A DNA stretch of 64,000 nucleotides from Streptomyces sp. NBC_00091 (GTDB lineage: Bacteria > Actinomycetota > Actinomycetes > Streptomycetales > Streptomycetaceae). The DNA lies in the NCBI RefSeq assembly GCF_026343185.1, contig NZ_JAPEMA010000001.1:2604001-2668000 (forward strand). The letters run 5' to 3'. The notes beneath the pieces were generated by a model. The model ran no database searches and had not been told where the DNA came from. It saw only the letters and a list, made by a program, of their open reading frames with translations. This document shows, in pieces, positions 1-7,761 of this stretch (position 1 is its first letter; every line of letters begins with the position of its first letter). Made by a program: the position numbers and the translations under genes.

Positions 1-1686
1 GGCGTGGCGGACGCTCGCAGCCCGAAACTGGGCTTCGTTGCTGGCGCGGTAGTCGGGGTAGGACTCGGGGGGAAGACCGCTGATGCGCTGGAAGAGCTGG
101 CAGCGGACGACAGCCTCGCGGCGGCCGGTGCCGGGCGACGTGCCGACGCTGCGACAGATCTCGCGCCAGCGTTCGTGTGGCAGCAGCTCGGTGTAGTCCA
201 AGCGGCGCCGCCGCTGGAAGTCGATGGGGGCGTCCGTGGCGTCGAGGTGATCGGCCAGCTGAACGAGGGCAGTGACCACAGCCGACCAGTGCGGCTGATC
301 GTCCAGCAGTTGAAGAACGCGAGAGATTTCGATGCCGTCCGTGACCACTCCGAGGTGCTCAGCGGCGGACTCAAGAGTGATTTTGCTGCCGATGATCAGC
401 AGTGAGGCGGCCAGCACGGGCGCGAGGACACGGGGATAGATCCCTTCGGAAGGGGTGAGCCGCACGGCCCAGGAGGGCCAGAACATGCTGGGAATCTTCC
501 GGGCCCGCTGTGTCGCCTCGCGGCCCGTCCTAGGGCGGATCGGCATGTGTGTGACCGTGCGGTAGCGGAGTTGTTCGCTGGGACGGAGCGTGGGTGCGAG
601 GGCTGCCAGGTTCACTCCTTGCAGGACAGGGGTCAGGCCCTGTCCCCAGCTGTCGATGCTGCTGGCGCTGATCTGCCAGAGCTCCTCGCGCATGGCCTCC
701 AGGAGGACCCGCATCGCCTCGCCGGCTCGGTGAAAATCGTTCTGCTCGAGAACCTGCAGGGCGATGATCACCGCGACGGCCGTGCTCACGGCTCGCGGTG
801 GGGCCATGAAGCCCGGCCTGTCATTTGCTCGCAGAGCCAGCCGAGAGCCGGGCTCAACGGTGAAGTGCTCCTCGGCGATGTCCGCCGGCACCAGGTTCCT
901 GATGTCGAGTGCCGGAAGATCCGCCAACACCCGTCCGCCGATGGCACGGACATCAGCCAGTGCCGCCTGGGATGACTGCGGACTGATCGCGTAGGGGCCG
1001 AAGGCTGCGGTGCCGGTCTCGATGACGTCCAGCAGCCGTGCCTGGGCCGTAAGCGCGGGATGCCCGACGGGCAGCCGGAGCGTACGGGTCTGGGTCAGAT
1101 CGAATCCGCAGCCGCTTGTTCGATGTCCACCCCGCGCCGCAGGCGGGTTTCCGCAGATCGCTGGCAGCGGGATGACTCGGCCGGATCGGGGCCGCTGTCG
1201 TTGAATGCGTCCGCAGTCCGGGCAGCAGTCCGCCAAGAGCCTGCTATGGAAGACGCAGGCGTATGACCAGCCCAGCCGCCAGGCCAATTGCCACCTGCCG
1301 TCGCTGTCGCGCAGGCAGTCCGGGCAGAACTGGGAGCCACCGCCACGGCCCCAAAGCACCGAGCGTTTGACGTGGCGGCGCTCGAAGTTGATGCGGAGAG
1401 CCCTCTGGTCGTAGTGGGCCAGGGTCATGCTGGTGATCGTCTGCGGATCGAGTCCGCTCGCGTGCGCGATGGCCATCGTCTCCTGCTCGCTGAGCAGGAT
1501 CGTCCAGTCCGGCGGGATGCCCTTCAGGTGATCTCCCTGCCTGGATCTCGCCGGGAACCCGAGGTGCCGCAGCACGTCTCCGAGCGCGGTGTTCAGCCGT
1601 CGGGCCAGGGCTTCCAGCCAGGAATCGAGGGCCTCACCCGGCAATGGCGCCAGCCGGACGGGGAGGGTTCGGGCGACCGCAGTCAC
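1..1686 (-). CDS. tniQ: TniQ/TnsD-family target-selection protein (partial, runs off left edge)
   Basis: The frame is open from a GTG at 1686 to the window edge, giving 562 visible residues with no stop. The GTG overlaps the tnsC stop as GTGA. The N-terminus (PVRLAPLPGEALDSWLEALA) is typical of TniQ proteins. A zinc-finger pattern follows: C121-x2-C124, C144-x2-H147 and C155-x2-C158. TniQ proteins bridge a DNA target and the TnsC ring. At more than 562 residues it is longer than the short TniQ proteins of CRISPR-guided elements and resembles TnsD, which reads a fixed attachment site through a long C-terminal region. That it binds the dnaB end is inference from location. The true C-terminus is unknown. 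Confidence 0.88.
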   Translation of the reverse strand, partial: MTAVARTLPVRLAPLPGEALDSWLEALARRLNTALGDVLRHLGFPARSRQGDHLKGIPPDWTILLSEQETMAIAHASGLDPQTITSMTLAHYDQRALRINFERRHVKRSVLWGRGGGSQFCPDCLRDSDGRWQLAWRLGWSYACVFHSRLLADCCPDCGRIQRQRPRSGRVIPLPAICGNPPAARGGHRTSGCGFDLTQTRTLRLPVGHPALTAQARLLDVIETGTAAFGPYAISPQSSQAALADVRAIGGRVLADLPALDIRNLVPADIAEEHFTVEPGSRLALRANDRPGFMAPPRAVSTAVAVIIALQVLEQNDFHRAGEAMRVLLEAMREELWQISASSIDSWGQGLTPVLQGVNLAALAPTLRPSEQLRYRTVTHMPIRPRTGREATQRARKIPSMFWPSWAVRLTPSEGIYPRVLAPVLAASLLIIGSKITLESAAEHLGVVTDGIEISRVLQLLDDQPHWSAVVTALVQLADHLDATDAPIDFQRRRRLDYTELLPHERWREICRSVGTSPGTGRREAVVRCQLFQRISGLPPESYPDYRASNEAQFRAASVRHA

Positions 1687-2801
1687 GCCGCTTTCTCCCG
1701 TGTGGAGCGGGGGCGGCTGGTCAGTCGCCTTTTCTCCAGAGCGGCTTCGAGCTCCTTGCGGGCCGCTTCAGACGCCTCGTCGTTCTTCACCCGGTCGAGC
1801 AGGTCGCGGGTGAGGCATTCGGTGCCGCTGCGTACCGCTCTCTGGCAGCCCCTGTTGATCAGCGTCATCAGCGAGCCGATGTGGCCAGTGCTGCGGGCGA
1901 AGAGGTAGTCGGACAGGTCGTCCGCGAGCATGCCCGGGCGCCTGTCGGCCAGGACCACACGTTGTTCGAGGGCAAGCAGCATCTGCCGCCATTCCCGGCG
2001 GTCCTCTTCGGATTCGATCGTGAAGGGCCTCATTCCCAGCCGGGTGGTGCGGCGGCCGGTCTGTGCCAGTGCCTCGTCCCCTGTAGCGCCTCCCTCACTG
2101 AACAACCCTTTGTCGGCGAGCCCGACGCCGATCATCAAGAGGGTCACGGGAAACTCGTTAGCGATCCACTTGAGGTGGTTGCTGACCTCGATACCGCTGC
2201 TCTGGCGCCATTTCAGAAAGTGGAGATCATCGAGCGCGAGCAGGCGGACCTCGCAGGACAGGACGCAGTCCAGGGCTCGCTGGCCGAACTGGGCAGTGGT
2301 CCCGCGATTGCGTCCGGGGTGGCCGAAGAACTCCAGCAGGGACCGGTTGAGATCCTTCATGCCGGTGTTGCCGGTTAGCCCAACCCGGCAGACCGGTAGC
2401 CGCTCGTGCCCATCGGCGGTGAACGCACCCTGTTCGGCGATCTCCCGGCGGTGGAAGTCCCGGGCGAACGCAAGCACCGAGGTGGTCTTGCCCAGGCCGG
2501 GGAAGGCGTCGACGGCCACGGCCCCCTTGGCCTTGTCGCCGTCCTGGACGTTGCTGTCGACGATGTCCCACAGGTCTTCATGCAGTTCAGCGAGTTGCGG
2601 AGTCTTGATCGGGCCGAGGTTGGCGTGCCATTGCCGCCGCTGCCGGTCGTAGTCGGCCCTCGCTTCCTCGCTCAGGTCTTTCACCTGGGTGCGGGTCAGC
2701 AGCTCGGGCCGGCTGCGGCGCGGGGCCTCGACGAATGCCTTCCAGTCCTCCTTCCGCGACAACGCCAGATTGCCCAGGGTCGGCGGGCTGGAAGTGCTCA
2801 C
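1683..2801 (-). CDS. tnsC: TnsC-like AAA+ ATPase, transposition regulator
   Basis: This 372-residue protein has a Walker A motif FPGLGKTT (about residues 100-107) and a Walker B motif LLALDD (187-192), followed by an AAA+ domain. TnsC proteins polymerise on DNA with ATP and link the target-binding TniQ/TnsD to the TnsA-TnsB transposase. The GTG start at 2801 overlaps the tnsB stop as GTGA, so the two are probably translationally coupled, and its own stop overlaps the tniQ start in the same way. A TniB-like ATPase is the nearest alternative, but the presence of TnsA favours TnsC. Confidence 0.88.
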   Translation of the reverse strand: MSTSSPPTLGNLALSRKEDWKAFVEAPRRSRPELLTRTQVKDLSEEARADYDRQRRQWHANLGPIKTPQLAELHEDLWDIVDSNVQDGDKAKGAVAVDAFPGLGKTTSVLAFARDFHRREIAEQGAFTADGHERLPVCRVGLTGNTGMKDLNRSLLEFFGHPGRNRGTTAQFGQRALDCVLSCEVRLLALDDLHFLKWRQSSGIEVSNHLKWIANEFPVTLLMIGVGLADKGLFSEGGATGDEALAQTGRRTTRLGMRPFTIESEEDRREWRQMLLALEQRVVLADRRPGMLADDLSDYLFARSTGHIGSLMTLINRGCQRAVRSGTECLTRDLLDRVKNDEASEAARKELEAALEKRRLTSRPRSTREKAA

Positions 2802-4933
2802 ACGTCCTCCAGGGCGTCCGCATAGAAATCGTCGTCACCGAGGTCTTCCAGATCAGCCTCGTCGTCATCGCCCATCTCGGGCGCCTCTACCGGATCCTCT
2901 TCCACGGGCTCGGTCGGCTCCGCGGCCTGGCCGAGGGCTTTGCGTACGGAGGAAAGGGAGACGACGGTCTCCTCTTCGGTCTGCGGCAGCTCGATGGCCG
3001 CCTGCTCTCGCGAGAGACGCAAGACCATGCGCCGCTCAGCGAGCGTGGTTCCCAGCCCGATATTCCAGCGCTCCAGCAGGTCAGCGATCGCGAGCCGGTC
3101 ATCGGGGAAGCGGTACTTCGCCGCAGCCAGCCTCCGGGCGAACGTCAGCGCGTCCTCGCTCAGCGGCATAGAGGCCGAGGGTGCGTGCTCCCAGAGCAAT
3201 GGGTGCCAGCTGCGGTCCGTCGGATCACGGAAGTAGATCCGCGTGATGTCGTCGGGGTCCACCTGGAACGGCCAGCCGTTCCTCACCGGGCTGCCGGTGT
3301 AGGGACTCTTGGCGTTTCGGTAGGCGTTGAGTGCGCTCCCGTTGTAGCGGCGGCGGCCGATTTCAACGCCATAGGGCTGGATCGTGCGCCATGTGGTCTG
3401 CAAGAACTCGAAAGCGAGATCCCGGTTGCGGGGTGCCTCGATGTAGCCGGCCCTGGCCATGCCGTGCTCGAACATCGCCGCCGGAGACATCCGCAGCCCC
3501 GGCAAGCCGGGATCCACCAGACTCGCGTGAGGCCGCCGGTGATAGACCTTCGCAGTCCACTCCCAGATCATCGCCTCCAGCTCGTCCAGGAAGAAGAACG
3601 CGTCGCCCTCTGGGTTCTCCCCCCGGGAGTGGATGTCGGGGCCCTTGTAGCCAGGCAGGACCTGCAGCAGCCCCTCACGGAGGGTACGGAAGTAACGCTC
3701 AACCGGTCCCTTGTCACGGCCCGTTCGTAGCCTCGCCGGCTGAATCGAGATGCCCATCCGGCGGCAGACACTCGTCAGATGCTCCGAGACGTAGACCTTG
3801 CCGTGATCGACCACCAACGTCTCCGGCACCAGCGGCGGAGACACGAGACCGGGCCCCTCCATGGCACCGACGTCGACCATCACCGCCCTGGGGATGCCGT
3901 GCTCGGGCCAGACCGCGTCCCGCGGCCAGTCGGCGCCTGCCCTCCGGGGGCGGAATGACTGGTAGAGCACCGCGCTGACGTCCACCGCCTTCGTGGAGAC
4001 CGGCGTGATCCGGATCCCGGTGATGCACCGGGTGTACCAGTCCATGCCGACGGAAAGCTCAGCCTGCACCCACCGCAGCGTGAACGGGTCGAACGCGAAC
4101 ACGTCCAGCCGGGTGGAGTCCATCAGCAGGTACTCGCCCGGCCGCGTCGGCCGCAGCTTCCCGTAGACGCCCTCCGGCCGGCTGGCGATGTCCCGGTTGC
4201 GTTTCGTACTCAGCCGGAACAGAGGGTGCTGCCGTTCCAGCTGCTCCAGCAGGCGAAATGCGGTCGCCCGGCTCGGCTGCGGCACTACCTCCGGCCCAAA
4301 CCGCGCTATCACCCGGGCCCGAGTCCGCGCGATCACCATCGTCCGTGACGGCTTCGACTCCCCGGTGTGTTCGACCATCACCTCCAGCGCGGTCTCCACC
4401 CACCGGTCATCGACCTCGACGTGAGGTTTTCCGGCTGACCTTTTCGGGGCAAGCCCAGACTCTCCTCGACGACGAAAGTCAGCGACCCATTGCTTCACGG
4501 TGCGAGGTGATACCCCCAGCTCATCTGCCTTGGCCGCATACCGTGCCTCCCACGGTCGCTCCGGGCAATACTCCGAGCGAGGCTCACCTTCACGGGCAAG
4601 TTCCGGTGTTCCAGACCGATAGCCAGTCAAGACTTCCCTGACGTGCTCGGCGCGCTCAAGGATTTTTGCCCGTGCTGAACTGTCGAGCTGCCCTAGTACG
4701 ACAGAAGCGATCTCTTCGTCATCGCCGCCTGACGGTCCTGATCCGTCTGGGCTGATGGCGGCACGGTCGGAAAACAACAATTCCTTGAGCGCGATCCTCA
4801 GCAGGCTCCCTTGGCCGTTCTTCAGGACCACCTCGTTGCCCGCCATGGTTGCGGCCATCTCCACCACCTCGACGGTCTCCCCGTCATAGCGGAAACGCGT
4901 ACCGACTCCCACCCGGGTTCCAGCCCTGCTCAT
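2798..4933 (-). CDS. tnsB: TnsB-like DDE transposase
   Basis: I start this at ATG 4933 (711 aa) because GAGGAGG sits just upstream and the ATG overlaps the tnsA stop as ATGA; a longer frame begins at 5014 but would overlap tnsA by 85 nt. Residues about 125-165 hold a helix-turn-helix (GVSPRTVKQWV). The rve-type integrase core carries the catalytic triad D272 (MDST), D376 (VVDHGK) and E412 (KGPVERY), with 35 residues between the last two, as in DD(35)E enzymes. A Mu-transposase-type C-terminal region follows and the tail is very acidic. TnsB binds the element ends and joins the 3' strands to the target. Confidence 0.9.
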   Translation of the reverse strand: MSRAGTRVGVGTRFRYDGETVEVVEMAATMAGNEVVLKNGQGSLLRIALKELLFSDRAAISPDGSGPSGGDDEEIASVVLGQLDSSARAKILERAEHVREVLTGYRSGTPELAREGEPRSEYCPERPWEARYAAKADELGVSPRTVKQWVADFRRRGESGLAPKRSAGKPHVEVDDRWVETALEVMVEHTGESKPSRTMVIARTRARVIARFGPEVVPQPSRATAFRLLEQLERQHPLFRLSTKRNRDIASRPEGVYGKLRPTRPGEYLLMDSTRLDVFAFDPFTLRWVQAELSVGMDWYTRCITGIRITPVSTKAVDVSAVLYQSFRPRRAGADWPRDAVWPEHGIPRAVMVDVGAMEGPGLVSPPLVPETLVVDHGKVYVSEHLTSVCRRMGISIQPARLRTGRDKGPVERYFRTLREGLLQVLPGYKGPDIHSRGENPEGDAFFFLDELEAMIWEWTAKVYHRRPHASLVDPGLPGLRMSPAAMFEHGMARAGYIEAPRNRDLAFEFLQTTWRTIQPYGVEIGRRRYNGSALNAYRNAKSPYTGSPVRNGWPFQVDPDDITRIYFRDPTDRSWHPLLWEHAPSASMPLSEDALTFARRLAAAKYRFPDDRLAIADLLERWNIGLGTTLAERRMVLRLSREQAAIELPQTEEETVVSLSSVRKALGQAAEPTEPVEEDPVEAPEMGDDDEADLEDLGDDDFYADALEDV

Positions 4934-5646
4934 GCCGGCCTCCTCAGTACAGACGACGGACCAAGAGGCTGGCCGAGATCGACCATGAGGCAGTGCGTCC
5001 AAAGCAAGTGACAAAGAGCGGCGCGAACTTGAGGCTCCGGCCGATCAGGAAGGCAGAGACCTGCCACGCCCAGGGCAACACCATCCAGCTCAGCGCTCCT
5101 GAGCGCGTCCAGGATGTCGGAGCTGAACAGCCAGTCCCTGCGATAGCCCGCCAGGAATCTCACGTTCTCCAACTCTGCGGTCGGCGGTTCGCTCCAGACC
5201 TCGTACTTCCACCCCTTCGACTCCACCGTCCGCCGGGTCCACTCGAAGGTGAAGGCCACCTCGGGGATCGCCAACCGGTGTAGCGGCTTTACGTCCACGA
5301 CCACTGGCCCTTGCTCCGTGACCAGCAGATAGTCCGGAATGTGCTTGCGGACTTTCCCTTCCAGCACGGCCTTGAGCAGGAAGGGCTGGGCCACAATGCG
5401 GCGCACAGACGGATCAAAGTCCGCCAAGAGCAGCCGCGCCAGCTCCAAACGGGACTCGTAGATCACGTGATCGCACATCGTCGCGGACCAGTAGGTGCCC
5501 GAGTAGTGTTTCTGGCCCTTCCGCCAACGGAAAACTCGCCACGGCACAGCCGAGGCCAACCCCTTGAGCGGCTCCGTACCCCAGACGCGATCTTCGATGA
5601 TCTGGCCGCTCTGAAGACGCACGCTCACAGTCGCAGCAGTGTCCAC
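4930..5646 (-). CDS. tnsA: TnsA-like endonuclease, 5'-strand cleavage at transposon ends
   Basis: This 238-residue protein has the restriction-endonuclease-like core of TnsA: E64 (YESRLELA), D105 (HIPDYLL) and the VVVDVKP strand with K120. TnsA cuts the 5' strands at the transposon ends so that, with TnsB, the element leaves by cut-and-paste. It is the first gene of the leftward operon and the one nearest dnaB. The start is GTG 5646 with GGGGGTG upstream. Without TnsA a TniQ/TnsC/TnsB element would be expected to form cointegrates, so its presence argues for a Tn7-type rather than Tn5053-type element. Confidence 0.86.
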   Translation of the reverse strand: MDTAATVSVRLQSGQIIEDRVWGTEPLKGLASAVPWRVFRWRKGQKHYSGTYWSATMCDHVIYESRLELARLLLADFDPSVRRIVAQPFLLKAVLEGKVRKHIPDYLLVTEQGPVVVDVKPLHRLAIPEVAFTFEWTRRTVESKGWKYEVWSEPPTAELENVRFLAGYRRDWLFSSDILDALRSAELDGVALGVAGLCLPDRPEPQVRAALCHLLWTHCLMVDLGQPLGPSSVLRRPA

Positions 5647-5761
5647 TACACCCCCAGCGCACGAGTAACTGCCCCTGCGACCAAGGTGACAGCGCTCTTC
5701 CCGTGCGTGGCGGGTGACCTACACCGCATCACCCATAAGAGTGAATGCTCCGAGCTGCGAG

Positions 5762-5836
5762 TCTCACAACAGCTGCATAAATGCCATCCATATGCAGCTG
5801 TTGCTGAGATTATGAAGCGGAATTTGAGACCCTACA
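5762..5836. repeat. Candidate transposon right end: inverted repeat and TGAGA repeats
   Basis: Positions 5767-5779 and 5791-5803 are perfect 13-bp inverted copies (CAACAGCTGCATA) with an 11-nt loop. The stem extends outward by TCTCA/TGAGA with one bulged base, to 5762-5809. Another TGAGA lies at 5825-5829, 20 bp from the copy at 5805-5809. The stretch is much more AT-rich than its surroundings. On the - strand TGTAGGG begins at 5836, a plausible TGT terminus. Spacing and placement suit TnsB-binding repeats of a Tn7-like end, but a dnaB transcription terminator is also possible for the hairpin. Confidence 0.5.
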
Positions 5837-5846
5837 TGATCGGATG

Positions 5847-7328
5847 CTACGTGTTGGCCATGTCCACGAACCGCGAATAATGGCCCTGGAAAGCCACGGT
5901 GATGGTGGCCGTCGGACCGTTTCGGTGCTTGGCGACGATCAGGTCCGCCTCGCCCGCGCGGGGCGACTCCTTCTCGTACGCGTCCTCGCGGTGGAGCAGG
6001 ATCACCATGTCGGCGTCCTGCTCGATCGAGCCGGATTCACGCAGGTCGGAGACCATCGGCTTCTTGTCGGTGCGCTGCTCGGGGCCACGGTTCAGCTGCG
6101 AGAGCGCGATCACGGGCACCTCCAGCTCCTTGGCCAGCAGCTTGAGGTTTCGGGACATGTCCGAGACCTCCTGCTGGCGGCTCTCGGGACGGCGCGAGCC
6201 GCCCGACTGCATCAGCTGGAGGTAGTCGATGACGACGAGCGAGAGGTCGTTGCGCTGCTTGAGCCGGCGGCACTTGGCCCGGATCTCCATCATCGACAGG
6301 TTGGGGGAGTCGTCGATGTACAGCGGGGCGGCCGAGACGTCGGGCATCCGGCGGGCGAGCCGGGTCCAGTCGTCGTCGGTCATGGTGCCCGAGCGCATGT
6401 GGTGCAGCGCCACCCGGGCCTCGGCCGAGAGCAGGCGCATCGCGATCTCGTTGCGGCCCATTTCGAGGGAGAAGATGACGCTCGGCAGGTTGCTCTTGAT
6501 GGAGCAGGCGCGGGCGAAGTCCAGCGCGAGCGTCGACTTGCCCATGGCGGGTCGGGCGGCGATGACGATCATCTGGCCCGGGTGCAGGCCGTTGGTCAGG
6601 GAATCGAGGTCGGTGAACCCGGTCGGCACGCCGGACATCTGGCCGGAGCGCGAGCCGATCGCCTCGATCTCGTCGAGCGCGCCCTCCATGATGTCGCCGA
6701 GCGGCAGGTAGTCCTCGGAGGTCCGCTGCTCGGTGACGGCGTAGATCTCGGCCTGGGCGCTGTTGACGATCTCGTCGACGTCGCCGTCCGCCGCATAGCC
6801 CATCTGAGTGATCTTGGTACCGGCCGCCACGAGGCGGCGCAATACGGCTCTCTCGTGGACGATCTCCGCGTAGTACTCGGCGTTCGCCGCGGTCGGCACG
6901 GACTGCACGAGGGTGTGCAGGTACGAGGCCCCGCCGACCTTGCTGATCTCGCCGCGGCGGGTCAGCTCCGCGCCGACCGTGATCGGGTCGGCCGGCTCGC
7001 CCTTCGCGTACAGGTCGAGGATGGCCTGGTAGATCGTCTCGTGCGACGGGCGGTAGAAGTCGTGGCCCTTGAGGACCTCGACCACGTCGGCGATCGCGTC
7101 CTTGGACAGCAGCATGCCGCCGAGCACCGACTGCTCGGCGTCCAGGTCCTGCGGCGGGACGCGCTCGAAGCCGCCCCCTCCGCCGTCCCAGGAGCCGCCC
7201 TCGCGGCCCCGGTCCTGCTCCTGGTCCCCGCGGCCGCGGCCTTCGCCGTTGCGGCGCGGACGGGCGGGCAGACGGTCACTGGGACCGCTGTCGGCCCAGG
7301 GGTCGTCCATGGGCTCGGGCATGCTCAC
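5847..7328 (-). CDS. dnaB: Replicative DNA helicase DnaB
   Basis: This 493-residue protein unwinds DNA at the replication fork as a hexamer. After a Gly/Arg-rich N-terminal extension (about 55 residues) comes the DnaB N-terminal domain, then a RecA-fold domain with Walker A RPAMGKST (259-266) and VVIDYLQLM near 365-373. The start is GTG 7328, seven bases after GGAGGAGG. No intein is visible; the length is normal. The gene is transcribed leftward into the Tn7-like element, whose end lies about 11 bp past the stop. The reading frame seems intact (C-terminus HYSRFVDMANT), so insertion has not obviously harmed it. Confidence 0.97.
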   Translation of the reverse strand: MSMPEPMDDPWADSGPSDRLPARPRRNGEGRGRGDQEQDRGREGGSWDGGGGGFERVPPQDLDAEQSVLGGMLLSKDAIADVVEVLKGHDFYRPSHETIYQAILDLYAKGEPADPITVGAELTRRGEISKVGGASYLHTLVQSVPTAANAEYYAEIVHERAVLRRLVAAGTKITQMGYAADGDVDEIVNSAQAEIYAVTEQRTSEDYLPLGDIMEGALDEIEAIGSRSGQMSGVPTGFTDLDSLTNGLHPGQMIVIAARPAMGKSTLALDFARACSIKSNLPSVIFSLEMGRNEIAMRLLSAEARVALHHMRSGTMTDDDWTRLARRMPDVSAAPLYIDDSPNLSMMEIRAKCRRLKQRNDLSLVVIDYLQLMQSGGSRRPESRQQEVSDMSRNLKLLAKELEVPVIALSQLNRGPEQRTDKKPMVSDLRESGSIEQDADMVILLHREDAYEKESPRAGEADLIVAKHRNGPTATITVAFQGHYSRFVDMANT

Positions 7329-7761
7329 CGGGCCACCTCCTCCGTCCGCAACGCGGACCTCGCCGTGGCACTCTTTCTACGACACGGCTCTGACATTTGG
7401 GACACCCGAATCGGCTCTCGGAGCGTCGGGCAACGCACAACGGTAGGGCCGCGAGCGACGTCAGCCAATCTTGTTATCCACAGGCTGTGTGGATGAGATG
7501 TGGACGACGGAGCCAATGCTGTGGGTAAGTCGCCCGAAGCTGTGCACAGACCGGGGGACGACGCTGTGGACAAAATCACCCACCCCACCCCGACACCCCA
7601 GCTGACCTGCGGTTTCCTCTTCCCCTGACGGTGCCGGAGAAAATTCTTGGCCAGTGTCTCAAGATCGCCTCCAACGGGGCGGAAAGAACGCCCAAGTCAG
7701 GAGCTTGGTAAGGATCTAAAGACCCTTGCATCCATTACCTGTGGAAGATTAGATTGAGCAC
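7329..7761. promoter_or_regulatory. dnaB/MATE divergent intergenic region with DnaA-box cluster
   Basis: This 433-bp gap between divergent genes holds several DnaA-box-like 9-mers: TTATCCACA at 7474-7482 (+), and on the - strand TCATCCACA (7488-7496), TCGTCCACA (7499-7507) and TTGTCCACA (7565-7573). The last matches the preferred Streptomyces box and the first is the classical bacterial box. A CTGTGCACA word lies near 7541. The cluster sits 156-255 bp upstream of the dnaB start. DnaA control of dnaB, or titration of DnaA, is inference. I see no clear RNA gene. Confidence 0.6.

Larger units (their letters stand above)
1..5836 (-). mobile_element. Tn7-like transposon, right-hand part (left side outside window)
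   Basis: Four leftward genes encode a TnsA-type endonuclease, a DDE transposase (TnsB), an AAA+ regulator (TnsC) and a zinc-finger TniQ/TnsD-type target selector. Each pair overlaps by 4 nt (ATGA, GTGA, GTGA). The tnsA end lies next to the dnaB stop codon. The proposed boundary at 5836 is inferred from an ACA-3' end on the + strand (TGT on the - strand), followed by repeats inside the element. I cannot see the left end, the target duplication partner or any cargo. The family call is firm; the exact boundary is tentative. Confidence 0.85.

Noticed and set aside
4..1414. Several rightward open frames in the first 1.7 kb
   Set aside because: They are shadows of tniQ, which is the only frame with a continuous family match and zinc motif.
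1..5836. CRISPR-guided transposon
   Set aside because: No cas gene or repeat array is visible and TniQ is long; the unseen left part prevents full exclusion.
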